From AWTP1-13 sp039808585 (GTDB lineage: Bacteria > Pseudomonadota > Alphaproteobacteria > Rhizobiales > Hyphomicrobiaceae): DNA of 16,593 nucleotides. Where the stretch lies: NCBI GenBank assembly GCA_039808585.1, contig JBDHTJ010000121.1, positions 1 through 16,593 of the forward strand. Direction: 5' to 3'. How positions within the stretch are numbered: the first letter of the stretch is position 1; each line of letters begins with the position of its first letter. The notes below the pieces were generated by a model. The model searched no databases. It saw nothing but the letters and a program-made list of their open reading frames with translations, and was not told where the DNA came from. A program made the translations under genes and the position numbers. Shown here one piece after another: positions 1-6,522 of this stretch.

Positions 1-294
1 CACGTTCAGAGCGTTGCCATAGCCATGATCGGCGTCGACCATCAATGGCAGGTCGGCCCCGCGGCTCACCCGATGCGCCTGCTCCGCAAACTCGCTGAGC
101 GTGATCAGGATCATGTCCGGTGACCCCAGGATGGTGAGCGATGCCACCGAGCCAGCGAACATGCCCATCTCGAAGCCGAGGTCCGCCGCGATCCTGGCGG
201 AGATTGCATCGTGCACGGAGGCCGGATGCACGCAGGCATCGCCGGCCAGAATGCTGCGAAACCGGGCTCGCCGGCCGCTCCAGCGTGAACTCAT
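1..294 (-). CDS. Oxaloacetate decarboxylase, isocitrate lyase/PEP mutase superfamily (N-terminal 98 residues, runs off the left edge)
   Basis: I translated the minus strand by hand from the ATG at 294; the frame stays open to the window edge. The protein begins MSSRWSGRRARFRSILAGD and carries ISARIAADLGFE, then GSVASL, then LITLSEFAEQA, and ends in DADHGYGNALNV. That last block is the metal/substrate loop of the isocitrate lyase/PEP mutase superfamily. As far as I remember its sequence, the segment pattern closely follows the Pseudomonas PA4872-type oxaloacetate decarboxylase (oxaloacetate to pyruvate and CO2, Mg2+-dependent, cytosolic). A good ribosome binding site (GGGGAGGCGGGG, read on the minus strand) lies directly upstream of the ATG, which supports the start. 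The gene is divergent from the alpha-hydroxy-acid oxidase at 393, so the two share an intergenic region of about 100 bases. The C-terminal two thirds are outside the window, so substrate specificity cannot be judged further. A related lyase of the same superfamily is the main alternative. Confidence 0.85.
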   Translation of the reverse strand, partial: MSSRWSGRRARFRSILAGDACVHPASVHDAISARIAADLGFEMGMFAGSVASLTILGSPDMILITLSEFAEQAHRVSRGADLPLMVDADHGYGNALNV

Positions 295-337
295 CCCCGC
301 CTCCCCTTCGCCAAATGACTTGATCGCGACGCCCCGC

Positions 338-365
338 TTCAAATCCGGCCCGCGCTGCGTATTGT
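338..365 (+). promoter_or_regulatory. Possible sigma70-like promoter for the alpha-hydroxy-acid oxidase
   Basis: TTCAAA at 338-343 and TATTGT at 360-365 are separated by 16 bases. Each matches the sigma70 consensus at four of six positions. Initiation near 372 would give a short leader before the ATG at 393. The match is weak and could be chance in the divergent intergenic region. Confidence 0.25.
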
Positions 366-392
366 GTCGATCGAGACATGGGGAAAGCCGCA

Positions 393-1472
393 ATGCAAGA
401 AGATCTGCAGTACGCCGTCCTGCACGAGTTCGTGGAGCCCGCCCGCGCCAACCTTTCGCGCGCCACCTGGGATTACATCATGGGCGGTGCCGAGACCGAG
501 ACCACGCAGGAGCGCAACCGCCGCTCTCTGGATGCCATCGCCTTCCGTCCCCGTGTGCTGCGCAACGTGGAGAAGGTCGATACCGGCGGCACCATCATGG
601 GCCAGAAGGTGAAGCTGCCGGTGATCCTGGCGCCCATCGGGTCACTGCAGGACATGACGCCCGGCGGCGGCATGTCGCCGACGAGGGCAGCGGCGAAGTT
701 CGGCGCCATGCACATGCTGAGTTCTGCCTGTTCGCCCGGCATCGAAGCTGTGGCCGAAGCCGCCCCCGGCTATCCCAAGATCTACCAGCTCTACATCCGC
801 GGCGATCAGAAGTACGTCGATGATCACATCGAGCGCGCCATGAAGGCCGGCTACGTCGCCCTCTGCCTCACCGTCGATCTCGACTATTACGGCCGCCGCG
901 AGCGCGATCTGGCCAAGCGCTACATCACCACCTCGCGCCGCACCAACGCTCTTGAGCACTACCAGGCGCGCTTCTCCTGGGCCGACGTTGCCAAGCTGCG
1001 CAAGCGCTACAAGCTGCCGTTTATCCTCAAGGGAATTGCCACCGCGGAAGACGCCAAGATCTGCGTCGAGGAAGGCATCGAAGGCGTCTACGTCTCCAAC
1101 CACGGTGGCCGCCAGCTTGATCATGGTCTGGGCGGCATGGACGTTCTGCCCGAGGTCGTACAGGCTGTGAACCGCAAGGCGGAGGTCATGGTCGACGGCG
1201 GCTTCATGCGTGGCGCAGACATCGTCAAGGCCATGGCCATGGGCGCAACGGCCGTCGGCTTCGGCCGCTTGCAGGCGCTGGCACTTTCTGCCGGCGGCGA
1301 GGCGGCGGTGGTTCGCATGCTCGAGTTGCTTCAGGACGAGGCCATGCGCGCACTGGGCATGCTGGGTGTTACCTCCTTCGCGGAGCTCAATCCCACCTAC
1401 GTCACCAAGACCACGCCCTTGGGACGCGGTTGGCTCGACAGCGCGTTCCCGCTCCTGAAGGAAGGCTACTGA
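393..1472 (+). CDS. FMN-dependent alpha-hydroxy-acid oxidase/dehydrogenase (lactate/glycolate type)
   Basis: This 359-residue protein belongs to the FMN-dependent alpha-hydroxy-acid dehydrogenase family, which oxidises L-2-hydroxy acids such as lactate or glycolate to 2-oxo acids. Visible signature residues are the early active-site Tyr in WDYIMGGAET (Y28), LPVILAPIG (residues 75-83), Tyr134 in YQLY, Asp162 in LTVD, Lys213 in ILKG, and the catalytic His237 and Arg240 in SNHGGRQLDHG. The FMN phosphate-binding region VDGGFMRGADIVKAMAMG follows at 267-284. There is no long membrane-binding insert, so the enzyme is probably soluble. An in-frame ATG at 378 would add five residues. I prefer 393 because GGGGAAAG sits 5 bases upstream of it, inside the would-be extension. 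The divergent neighbour is an oxaloacetate decarboxylase, so both act on small organic acids. A terminator closes the gene downstream. The exact substrate and electron acceptor (O2 or the respiratory chain) cannot be read from the sequence. Confidence 0.9.
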   Translation: MQEDLQYAVLHEFVEPARANLSRATWDYIMGGAETETTQERNRRSLDAIAFRPRVLRNVEKVDTGGTIMGQKVKLPVILAPIGSLQDMTPGGGMSPTRAAAKFGAMHMLSSACSPGIEAVAEAAPGYPKIYQLYIRGDQKYVDDHIERAMKAGYVALCLTVDLDYYGRRERDLAKRYITTSRRTNALEHYQARFSWADVAKLRKRYKLPFILKGIATAEDAKICVEEGIEGVYVSNHGGRQLDHGLGGMDVLPEVVQAVNRKAEVMVDGGFMRGADIVKAMAMGATAVGFGRLQALALSAGGEAAVVRMLELLQDEAMRALGMLGVTSFAELNPTYVTKTTPLGRGWLDSAFPLLKEGY

Positions 1473-1545
1473 GCCGCTTCCAGAAACGTTTGCAGGCAAG
1501 TCCGGCAGCCCCTGCCCAGCGGCCCCGGCGGCTTGCGCGCCACAC

Positions 1546-1575
1546 TCAAGGGCGCTCTAGCGCTCTTGAATTTTT
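1546..1575 (+). terminator. Intrinsic terminator after the alpha-hydroxy-acid oxidase gene
   Basis: A 10-bp stem (1546-1555 with 1560-1569, one G-T pair) encloses the loop TCTA and is followed at once by A and five T residues (1571-1575). It separates the hydroxy-acid oxidase transcript from the molybdenum hydroxylase-sox run. The rest of the gap (1576-1711) holds no convincing promoter that I can name. Confidence 0.75.
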
Positions 1576-1711
1576 CGTGTTCGGAGAGCCAGTCGCGTTG
1601 CCGCTTGCAACTTTCGCATGGTAGCTCTCGACGAGGCATGAAGCCGCTGCTCTTTCGGCAAAGCGGACTCTTTAGATCTTTCCAAGACTTTCACCGGGAG
1701 GCAGCGCGCCA

Positions 1712-2194
1712 ATGGCAAAATTGAACATCAACGGCAAAGTGATGGACATACAGGCGGAGGCCGACACGCCTTTGCTTTGGGCCCTGCGTGAGCAGGCCGG
1801 CCTCACGGGCACGAAGTACGGCTGCGGCATCGCCCAGTGCGGCGCCTGCTCTGTGCACATCAACGGCGAGATCCAGCGTTCATGCTCGATCACCATCGGC
1901 TCGCTCAAGGCCACCGACAAGGTCGTCACCATTGAAGGCATTTCGCCCAACGCCAGCACCGCCGTGCAGAAGGCGTGGCTGGAACTCGATGTTCCCCAGT
2001 GCGGCTACTGCCAGTCTGGCCAGATCATGGCCGCCACGGCACTCCTGGCGAAGAAACCCAAGCCCACGGACGCTGATATCGACGCCGCCATGACCAACAT
2101 CTGCCGCTGCGGCACCTACAGCCGCATCCGCGCCGCCATCCACAAGGCTGCGCAGATGCAGGCCGCCGCACCCGCCCCCGGCAAAAAGGCTTGA
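1712..2194 (+). CDS. [2Fe-2S] subunit of a molybdenum hydroxylase (isoquinoline 1-oxidoreductase alpha / aldehyde dehydrogenase small subunit type)
   Basis: This 160-residue electron-transfer subunit has two [2Fe-2S] domains. The plant-type ferredoxin cluster ligands are Cys38, Cys43, Cys46 and Cys58. The C-terminal helical-domain cluster uses Cys97 and Cys100 (QCGYCQSGQ) and Cys131 and Cys133 (NICRCGTY). Length and motif order are typical of the IorA-type small subunit of two-subunit xanthine-oxidase-family enzymes. In these the [2Fe-2S] clusters pass electrons from the molybdenum site, usually to a membrane or periplasmic cytochrome rather than to an FAD subunit. No signal peptide is seen; such subunits are thought to travel with the Tat-exported large subunit. 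GGGAGG at 1696-1701 lies 10 bases upstream of the ATG. The large subunit starts 13 bases after this gene ends, and no FAD subunit (CoxM type) is present. Confidence 0.93.
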   Translation: MAKLNINGKVMDIQAEADTPLLWALREQAGLTGTKYGCGIAQCGACSVHINGEIQRSCSITIGSLKATDKVVTIEGISPNASTAVQKAWLELDVPQCGYCQSGQIMAATALLAKKPKPTDADIDAAMTNICRCGTYSRIRAAIHKAAQMQAAAPAPGKKA

Positions 2195-2207
2195 GGAGAT
2201 ACCGCTC

Positions 2208-4436
2208 ATGACTCTGAAGTCTTTGAAATCGCTCGCCGGCAAGTCAGGCACACCTTCCCGCGTTTCACGCCGCTCCTTCCTCTTCGCCACGGCTGCGGCC
2301 GGTGGTGGCCTCGCCATCGGCGTCTACGCGCCGGGCGTCGGCAAGGCCCTGGCCCAGAAGGTCCTGGGCGCAGAGGGCAACGAGGTCGGCGCCTGGGTTG
2401 TCATCAAATCCAACGAGGAGGTCATCGTCCGCATCGCCCGCTCTGAAATGGGCCAGGGCACGCTGACCGGCCTCGCGCAGCTCGTCTGCGAGGAGTTGCA
2501 GTGCGATTGGTCGAAGGTGAAGGCGGAATACGTCACGCCAGGCCAGAACCTCGCGCGCAACCGCGTCTGGGGCGACATGTCCACCGGCGGCAGCCGCGGC
2601 ATCCGCCAGTCGCAGGACTACGTGCGCAAGGGCGGCGCCGCAGCGCGCGAGATGCTTGTCCGTGCCGCTGCTGAAGGCTGGAAGGTGCCGCCTCAGGAGT
2701 GCTCCGCCGAGAACGGCGTCATCACCCACGCCAAGAGCGGCCGCAAGACCACCTACGGCAAGGTCGCCCAGGCCGCCGCGAAGCTCGAGGTCCCCAAGGA
2801 CATCAGGCTCAAGGACCCGAAGGACTGGAAGCTCATTGGCAAGGGCGTTGCGCGCCTCGACACTGTCGACAAGCTGTCTGGCAAGCTCGTCTATGCCATC
2901 GATGCCAAGGTTCCGGGCATGCTCACCGCGTCCATCATGGATGCGCCCGTGTTCGGCGCGAAGGTCAAGAGCTATGACGAGGCGAAGGCCAAGGCCATGC
3001 CGGGCGTGAAGCACGTCTTGAAGGTCGGTGACACGGCCGTCGCCGTGGTGGCGGACACCTGGTGGCGGGCGAACCAGGCGCTGAAGGCTCTCAACATCCA
3101 GTGGGAAGAGACGCCCAACGCCAAGGTCTCCACCGACAGCATCCGCGAGGTCCTGAAGGAAGGCCTCACCGCCAAGGAAGGCGTGTTCGTCGGCAACAAG
3201 GCCGGCAACGCCGACGAGGCTCTTGCGGGCGCAGCCAAGAAGATCGAAGCCACCTACTACTCGCCCTTCCAGAACCACGTCTGCATGGAGCCCATGAACT
3301 GCATTGCCCGCGTCACGGCGGACAGGTGCGAGGTCTGGGTCGCCACGCAGAACGGCGATGCTTCGCTGGCCGCCGCCGCGGAGGCGTCGGGCCTGCCGCC
3401 CTCCAAGTGCGAGGTCTACAAGATGCACCTGGGTGGAGGCTTCGGCCGCCGCGGCTTCCAGGACTACGTCACCAAGGCCGTGCACCTCGCCAAGCAGCTT
3501 CCTGGCACGCCCGTGAAGACCATCTGGAGCCGCGAAGAGGACATGCGCCAGGGCCGCTTCAAGCCCATAGGCCTGTGCAAGATGGAAGCGGGCCTCGACG
3601 ACAAGGGCGAGCTAGTCGCCCTGAAGATGCGCATCGCGGCGCCGTCGATCCTGCAGGCCGTCGCGCCCGCACGCCTGAACAAGGACGGCAGCGATCCCGT
3701 CGCCTTCCAGGGCCTCAACCCGCAAGGGCCTGAAGGGCAGATCGGCTACACGATCCCCAACCTTCTGGTTGAGCATGCCATGCGCGCCACGCACGTGCCC
3801 CCGGGCTTCTGGCGCGGCGTCAACAACAACCAGAACGCGATCTGGCTCGAGACTTTCATCGACGAGGTCGCGAAGGAGGCCGGCAAGGACCCGCTGGAAT
3901 TCCGTCGCGCCATGATGAAGAACCACCCCAAGCACCTCGCCGTGCTCAATGCGGTGGCGGAAAAGATCGGCTACGGCACGCCAGCCCCGACCGGCATCAC
4001 CCGCGGTGTGGCGCAGATGATGGGCTTCGGCAGCTATGTTGCCGGCGCGGCGGAGGTCAGCATCTCCGATCGCGGCAAACTCAAGATCCATCGCCTCGTC
4101 ATGGCGACAGACTGCGGCCACGTGGTCAACCCGCAGCAGGTCACGGCACAGGTTGAAGGTTCCGTGGCCTACGGTCTCGGGGCCCTGCTGCATCAGGCGA
4201 TCACGATCCGCAACGGCCGCGTCGAGCAGGAGAACTTCGACACCTATCCCATGGTGCTGATGGAAGACTTCCCGAAGATCGAGACGGTCCTCGCGCCCTC
4301 CGGCGGCTTCTGGGGCGGCGTCGGCGAACCCACCATCTGCGTGGCTGCACCGGCCGTGCTCAACGCAATCTTCGCAGCCACCGGCAAGCCCATTCACACC
4401 AAGCCGCTTGTCGATGTGAAGCTGCAGAAGGCGTAA
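2208..4436 (+). CDS. Tat-exported molybdopterin-binding subunit of a xanthine-oxidase-family enzyme (isoquinoline 1-oxidoreductase beta / aldehyde dehydrogenase type)
   Basis: This 742-residue protein is the catalytic molybdenum-cofactor subunit paired with the [2Fe-2S] protein just upstream. It opens with a twin-arginine signal (SRRSFLF, Arg21-Arg22, then a hydrophobic Ala/Gly-rich stretch to about residue 50), so the folded complex is probably exported to the periplasm. The cofactor-binding loop GGGFGRRG lies at 409-416. The conserved GVGEP near the C-terminus (Glu707) is the position of the catalytic base in the family. These enzymes hydroxylate aldehydes, N-heterocycles or related carbons with water as the oxygen donor. 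The ribosome binding site GAGGAG overlaps the stop of the upstream gene. soxX begins only 5 bases after the stop, so the two are almost certainly co-transcribed, which is an unusual partnership. The substrate is not identifiable; aldehyde and N-heterocycle dehydrogenases share this architecture. No XdhC-type maturation gene is visible. Confidence 0.92.
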   Translation: MTLKSLKSLAGKSGTPSRVSRRSFLFATAAAGGGLAIGVYAPGVGKALAQKVLGAEGNEVGAWVVIKSNEEVIVRIARSEMGQGTLTGLAQLVCEELQCDWSKVKAEYVTPGQNLARNRVWGDMSTGGSRGIRQSQDYVRKGGAAAREMLVRAAAEGWKVPPQECSAENGVITHAKSGRKTTYGKVAQAAAKLEVPKDIRLKDPKDWKLIGKGVARLDTVDKLSGKLVYAIDAKVPGMLTASIMDAPVFGAKVKSYDEAKAKAMPGVKHVLKVGDTAVAVVADTWWRANQALKALNIQWEETPNAKVSTDSIREVLKEGLTAKEGVFVGNKAGNADEALAGAAKKIEATYYSPFQNHVCMEPMNCIARVTADRCEVWVATQNGDASLAAAAEASGLPPSKCEVYKMHLGGGFGRRGFQDYVTKAVHLAKQLPGTPVKTIWSREEDMRQGRFKPIGLCKMEAGLDDKGELVALKMRIAAPSILQAVAPARLNKDGSDPVAFQGLNPQGPEGQIGYTIPNLLVEHAMRATHVPPGFWRGVNNNQNAIWLETFIDEVAKEAGKDPLEFRRAMMKNHPKHLAVLNAVAEKIGYGTPAPTGITRGVAQMMGFGSYVAGAAEVSISDRGKLKIHRLVMATDCGHVVNPQQVTAQVEGSVAYGLGALLHQAITIRNGRVEQENFDTYPMVLMEDFPKIETVLAPSGGFWGGVGEPTICVAAPAVLNAIFAATGKPIHTKPLVDVKLQKA

Positions 4437-4441
4437 CCGTC

Positions 4442-4906
4442 ATGAAGCGCGCCGTCGGTATCTTTGCCGGCGCGCTTTTTCTTGCGTCCATTGCCCCGTT
4501 GGGCTTCGTCCGTGCCGCCGGGCAAGCCTCCGCCTCCGATGCCGTAACGGCATCACTGACGGGCGCGCCGGGAAACGCGGCCAATGGCCGGACGTTGGCG
4601 ACGGCCAGGGATCGCGGCAACTGCATCGCCTGCCACGTCCTGCCCGCGCCGGACGAGGCAACGCACGGCAACATGGGCCCATCCCTGAAAGGTGTGGCTG
4701 ACCGGTTGAGCGAGGCGCAGCTGCGTGCACGCATCATAGATGCCCGCAAGCTGAACCCCGCCAGCATCATGCCCTCCTATCATCTGACCGAGGGCCTGCA
4801 TCGGGTTGCCAAGGGTCTCGAAGGCAAGCCCGTGCTGTCGGCATCGGAGGTCGAGGACATGGTGGCATTCCTGTTGACATTGCACGAAGGCAAGCCGGCA
4901 CGATGA
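4442..4906 (+). CDS. soxX: SoxX, mono-heme cytochrome c of the SoxAX complex
   Basis: This 154-residue protein has a Sec-type signal (MKRAVGIFAGALFLAS..., cleavage probably near residue 26 after an Ala-rich end). It has one heme c site, CIACH (residues 61-65), and a C-terminal segment with Met110 in IMPSYH, the expected axial heme ligand of SoxX. In the Sox pathway the SoxAX cytochrome joins sulfur substrates oxidatively to the SoxY carrier cysteine in the periplasm. SoxX receives the electrons and passes them to small cytochromes. The ATG lies 5 bases after the molybdopterin-subunit stop. The gene ends in ATGA, shared with the soxY start, which implies translational coupling. Its identity is supported by soxY, soxZ and soxA following directly. 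Confidence 0.92.
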   Translation: MKRAVGIFAGALFLASIAPLGFVRAAGQASASDAVTASLTGAPGNAANGRTLATARDRGNCIACHVLPAPDEATHGNMGPSLKGVADRLSEAQLRARIIDARKLNPASIMPSYHLTEGLHRVAKGLEGKPVLSASEVEDMVAFLLTLHEGKPAR

Positions 4907-5382
4907 CGAAAACACCGATCCCGCAGATTGCAATCTCCCGCCGCGGCATCCTCGCCGGCGCAATCGCCATCGCCTGTGTTCCCGTCGCGGTCGGCTCGGC
5001 CCATGCCGATCCGGAGGAGATGGCCGAGGCCATGCGCGAGGCACTCGGTGCCGATGCAAAGATCAACGACGGTCGCGTCAAGATCAGCATGCCGGAGCTG
5101 GCAGAGAACGGAAACGTCGTTCCCCTGCGCATCCTCGTCGAAAGCCCCATGACGCAGGCCGATCACGTCAAAACGATCTACGTGTTCTCCGAGAAGAACC
5201 CAGTGCCGAATGTGGTGCGTTTTCATCTCGGTCCGCGCGCGGGCCAGGCGAAGATCCAGGCCAACATCCGCCTCGCTGCCACCCAGCACATCCACGTCGT
5301 TGCCCGCATGAGCAACGGCGAACTCTGGGGCACCAAGGCGGAGGTGATCGTCACCCAGGCCGCCTGCATTGACGGGACGTGA
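4903..5382 (+). CDS. soxY: SoxY, sulfur-carrier subunit of SoxYZ with an atypical C-terminal arm
   Basis: SoxY carries the sulfur substrate on a C-terminal cysteine during periplasmic thiosulfate/sulfide oxidation and pairs with SoxZ. This 159-residue protein has a twin-arginine signal (ISRRGILAGA, Arg13-Arg14, ending at ...AHA near 35), as expected for SoxY export. It then has the immunoglobulin-like SoxY domain (KISMPELAENGNVVP, residues 60-74; TIYVFSEKNP, residues 91-100). Characterised SoxY proteins end in a flexible Gly-Gly-Cys-Gly-Gly tail. Here the tail reads VTQAACIDGT, with Cys155 flanked by Ala-Ala and Ile-Asp. The reading frame there is clean and I see no obvious frameshift. The start overlaps the soxX stop by four bases, and soxZ starts 10 bases downstream. 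The SoxY family call is secure; the carrier chemistry is less so. Confidence 0.9.
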   Translation: MTKTPIPQIAISRRGILAGAIAIACVPVAVGSAHADPEEMAEAMREALGADAKINDGRVKISMPELAENGNVVPLRILVESPMTQADHVKTIYVFSEKNPVPNVVRFHLGPRAGQAKIQANIRLAATQHIHVVARMSNGELWGTKAEVIVTQAACIDGT

Positions 5383-5392
5383 GGAGCGCGCC

Positions 5393-5716
5393 ATGCCACA
5401 TCCCACCCGTATCGTCATGCCCTCCACCGCCAAGAAGGGGCAGGTCATCGACATCAAGACGATGATCAACCACGTCATGGAGACGGGCTTTCGCCGCGAC
5501 GACATGGGCCGCGCCATCCCTCGCGACATCATCACCCGCTTCACCTGCACCTACGGTGGCGAGGTGGTGTTCCAGATGGATCTGTTCACCGGCGTCGCTG
5601 CAAATCCCTTCGTTGCCTTCACCACCGTTGCCACCGAGACGGGCGAACTCGCCTTCGAGTGGACCGACCAGAAGGGCGAGGTCACGCGCACCACAGCCAA
5701 GATCACCGTCACGTGA
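5393..5716 (+). CDS. soxZ: SoxZ, partner subunit of the SoxYZ carrier
   Basis: This 107-residue protein has the typical SoxZ opening (RIVMPSTAKKGQVIDIKTMI), then HVMETGFRRDDMG, and a fibronectin/immunoglobulin-like C-terminal half with GELAFEWTDQKGE. SoxZ has no signal peptide and is exported as a heterodimer with Tat-targeted SoxY. A TTG at 5369 in the same frame would extend the protein into the soxY coding region. I chose the ATG at 5393 because GAGGAG (5381-5386) sits 6 bases before it and the protein then begins as SoxZ normally does. The stop overlaps the soxA start (GTGA). Confidence 0.93.
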   Translation: MPHPTRIVMPSTAKKGQVIDIKTMINHVMETGFRRDDMGRAIPRDIITRFTCTYGGEVVFQMDLFTGVAANPFVAFTTVATETGELAFEWTDQKGEVTRTTAKITVT

Positions 5717-6498
5717 CGCGCGCCGCTGCCATCCTCGCAGCTTGCTTTGCCTCGCTCCTCGCCAGTCTCGCGTGGGCTCAACAGCGCGCCATTCCCGCAG
5801 GCGAGGTCCGTTCCGGCAAAACCTTCGTCTCTCCTTCGACCCGGGCGCAGCAGGAAGATCTCACCGTCAATCCGGGCATGCTCTGGGTGGAGCAGGGCGA
5901 GGCGCTCTGGAACGCGCCGGCTGGCGCCTCAGGCAAATCCTGCGCTTCCTGCCATGGTGCGTCTTCCAGCATGAAGGGCGTCGCGACCCGCTATCCGCTC
6001 GTGGACCAGCGCCTGGCGCGCCTGCTCAACCTGGAAACGCGCATCCAGAACTGCCGCGTCGAGCATCAGCGCGCGTCTGCGCCGCCGTACGAATCGCAAG
6101 AGTTGCTGTCGCTCACCGCGCTCGTGGCGCACCAGTCGCTGGGCATGCCGGTGAGCGCGTCGATCGACGGTCCCGCCCGTAGGTATTTTGACGAGGGCAA
6201 GCGGCTATATGACCAGAAGCAGGGCCACCTCGATATCTCTTGCGGCCAATGCCACGAGGAGAACTGGGGCAAGCGCCTGCGCCTGGAGACGGTGAGCCAG
6301 GGCTACGCCAACGGCTTCCCCACCTATCGGCTGGAATGGCAGACGCTGGGCTCTTCGCACCGGCGCCTGCGTGCGTGCTTCCAAGGCGTACGCGCCGAAC
6401 CGTTCCCGGCCGGCAGCGAAGAGTTCATTGCGCTGGAGCTTTACCTAGCCTGGCGTGGGCAGGGGCTTCCCGTTGAAGCGCCTGCCGTACGGCGATGA
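5713..6498 (+). CDS. soxA: SoxA, di-heme cytochrome c subunit of SoxAX
   Basis: SoxA is the catalytic subunit of the periplasmic SoxAX cytochrome, which attaches thiosulfate or similar sulfur compounds to SoxY. I start it at the GTG at 5713, which overlaps the soxZ stop. This gives 261 residues with a clean Sec signal (AAAILAACFASLLASLAWAQ). No Shine-Dalgarno sequence is obvious, so translation is probably coupled to soxZ. Visible sites are heme 1 CASCH (77-81) with Cys114 (LETRIQNCR) as its likely distal ligand, and heme 2 CGQCH (177-181) with Cys222 (LRACFQGVRAEP), the position of the modified active-site cysteine. All functional residues of a di-heme SoxA are therefore present. It is the last gene of the run; the next gene is convergent, so soxB is not adjacent on this side. 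Confidence 0.93.
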   Translation: MTRAAAILAACFASLLASLAWAQQRAIPAGEVRSGKTFVSPSTRAQQEDLTVNPGMLWVEQGEALWNAPAGASGKSCASCHGASSSMKGVATRYPLVDQRLARLLNLETRIQNCRVEHQRASAPPYESQELLSLTALVAHQSLGMPVSASIDGPARRYFDEGKRLYDQKQGHLDISCGQCHEENWGKRLRLETVSQGYANGFPTYRLEWQTLGSSHRRLRACFQGVRAEPFPAGSEEFIALELYLAWRGQGLPVEAPAVRR

Positions 6499-6522
6499 AA
6501 AGTGCCGAGAGCAATCCCGAAA

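Noticed and set aside
642..1499. Long open frame (285 codons) on the minus strand opposite the alpha-hydroxy-acid oxidase
   Set aside because: It is antisense to a gene with all family catalytic residues, its translation has no recognisable motif, and long antisense frames are expected in GC-rich DNA.
1588..1625. Promoter-like TTGCCG/TTGCAA boxes upstream of the molybdenum hydroxylase
   Set aside because: No acceptable -10 box lies at 16-18 bases from either box, so I do not call a promoter.
2265..3485. Minus-strand open frame of 406 codons inside the molybdopterin subunit gene
   Set aside because: The opposite strand encodes a complete, motif-bearing protein; the antisense product is a low-complexity Ala/Gly/Arg/Val-rich shadow.
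5359..5382. Frameshift as explanation of the unusual SoxY tail
   Set aside because: Neither alternative frame across the soxY end yields a Gly-Gly-Cys-Gly-Gly tail, and the downstream GAGGAG and soxZ ATG are correctly placed, so I see no sign of a broken end.
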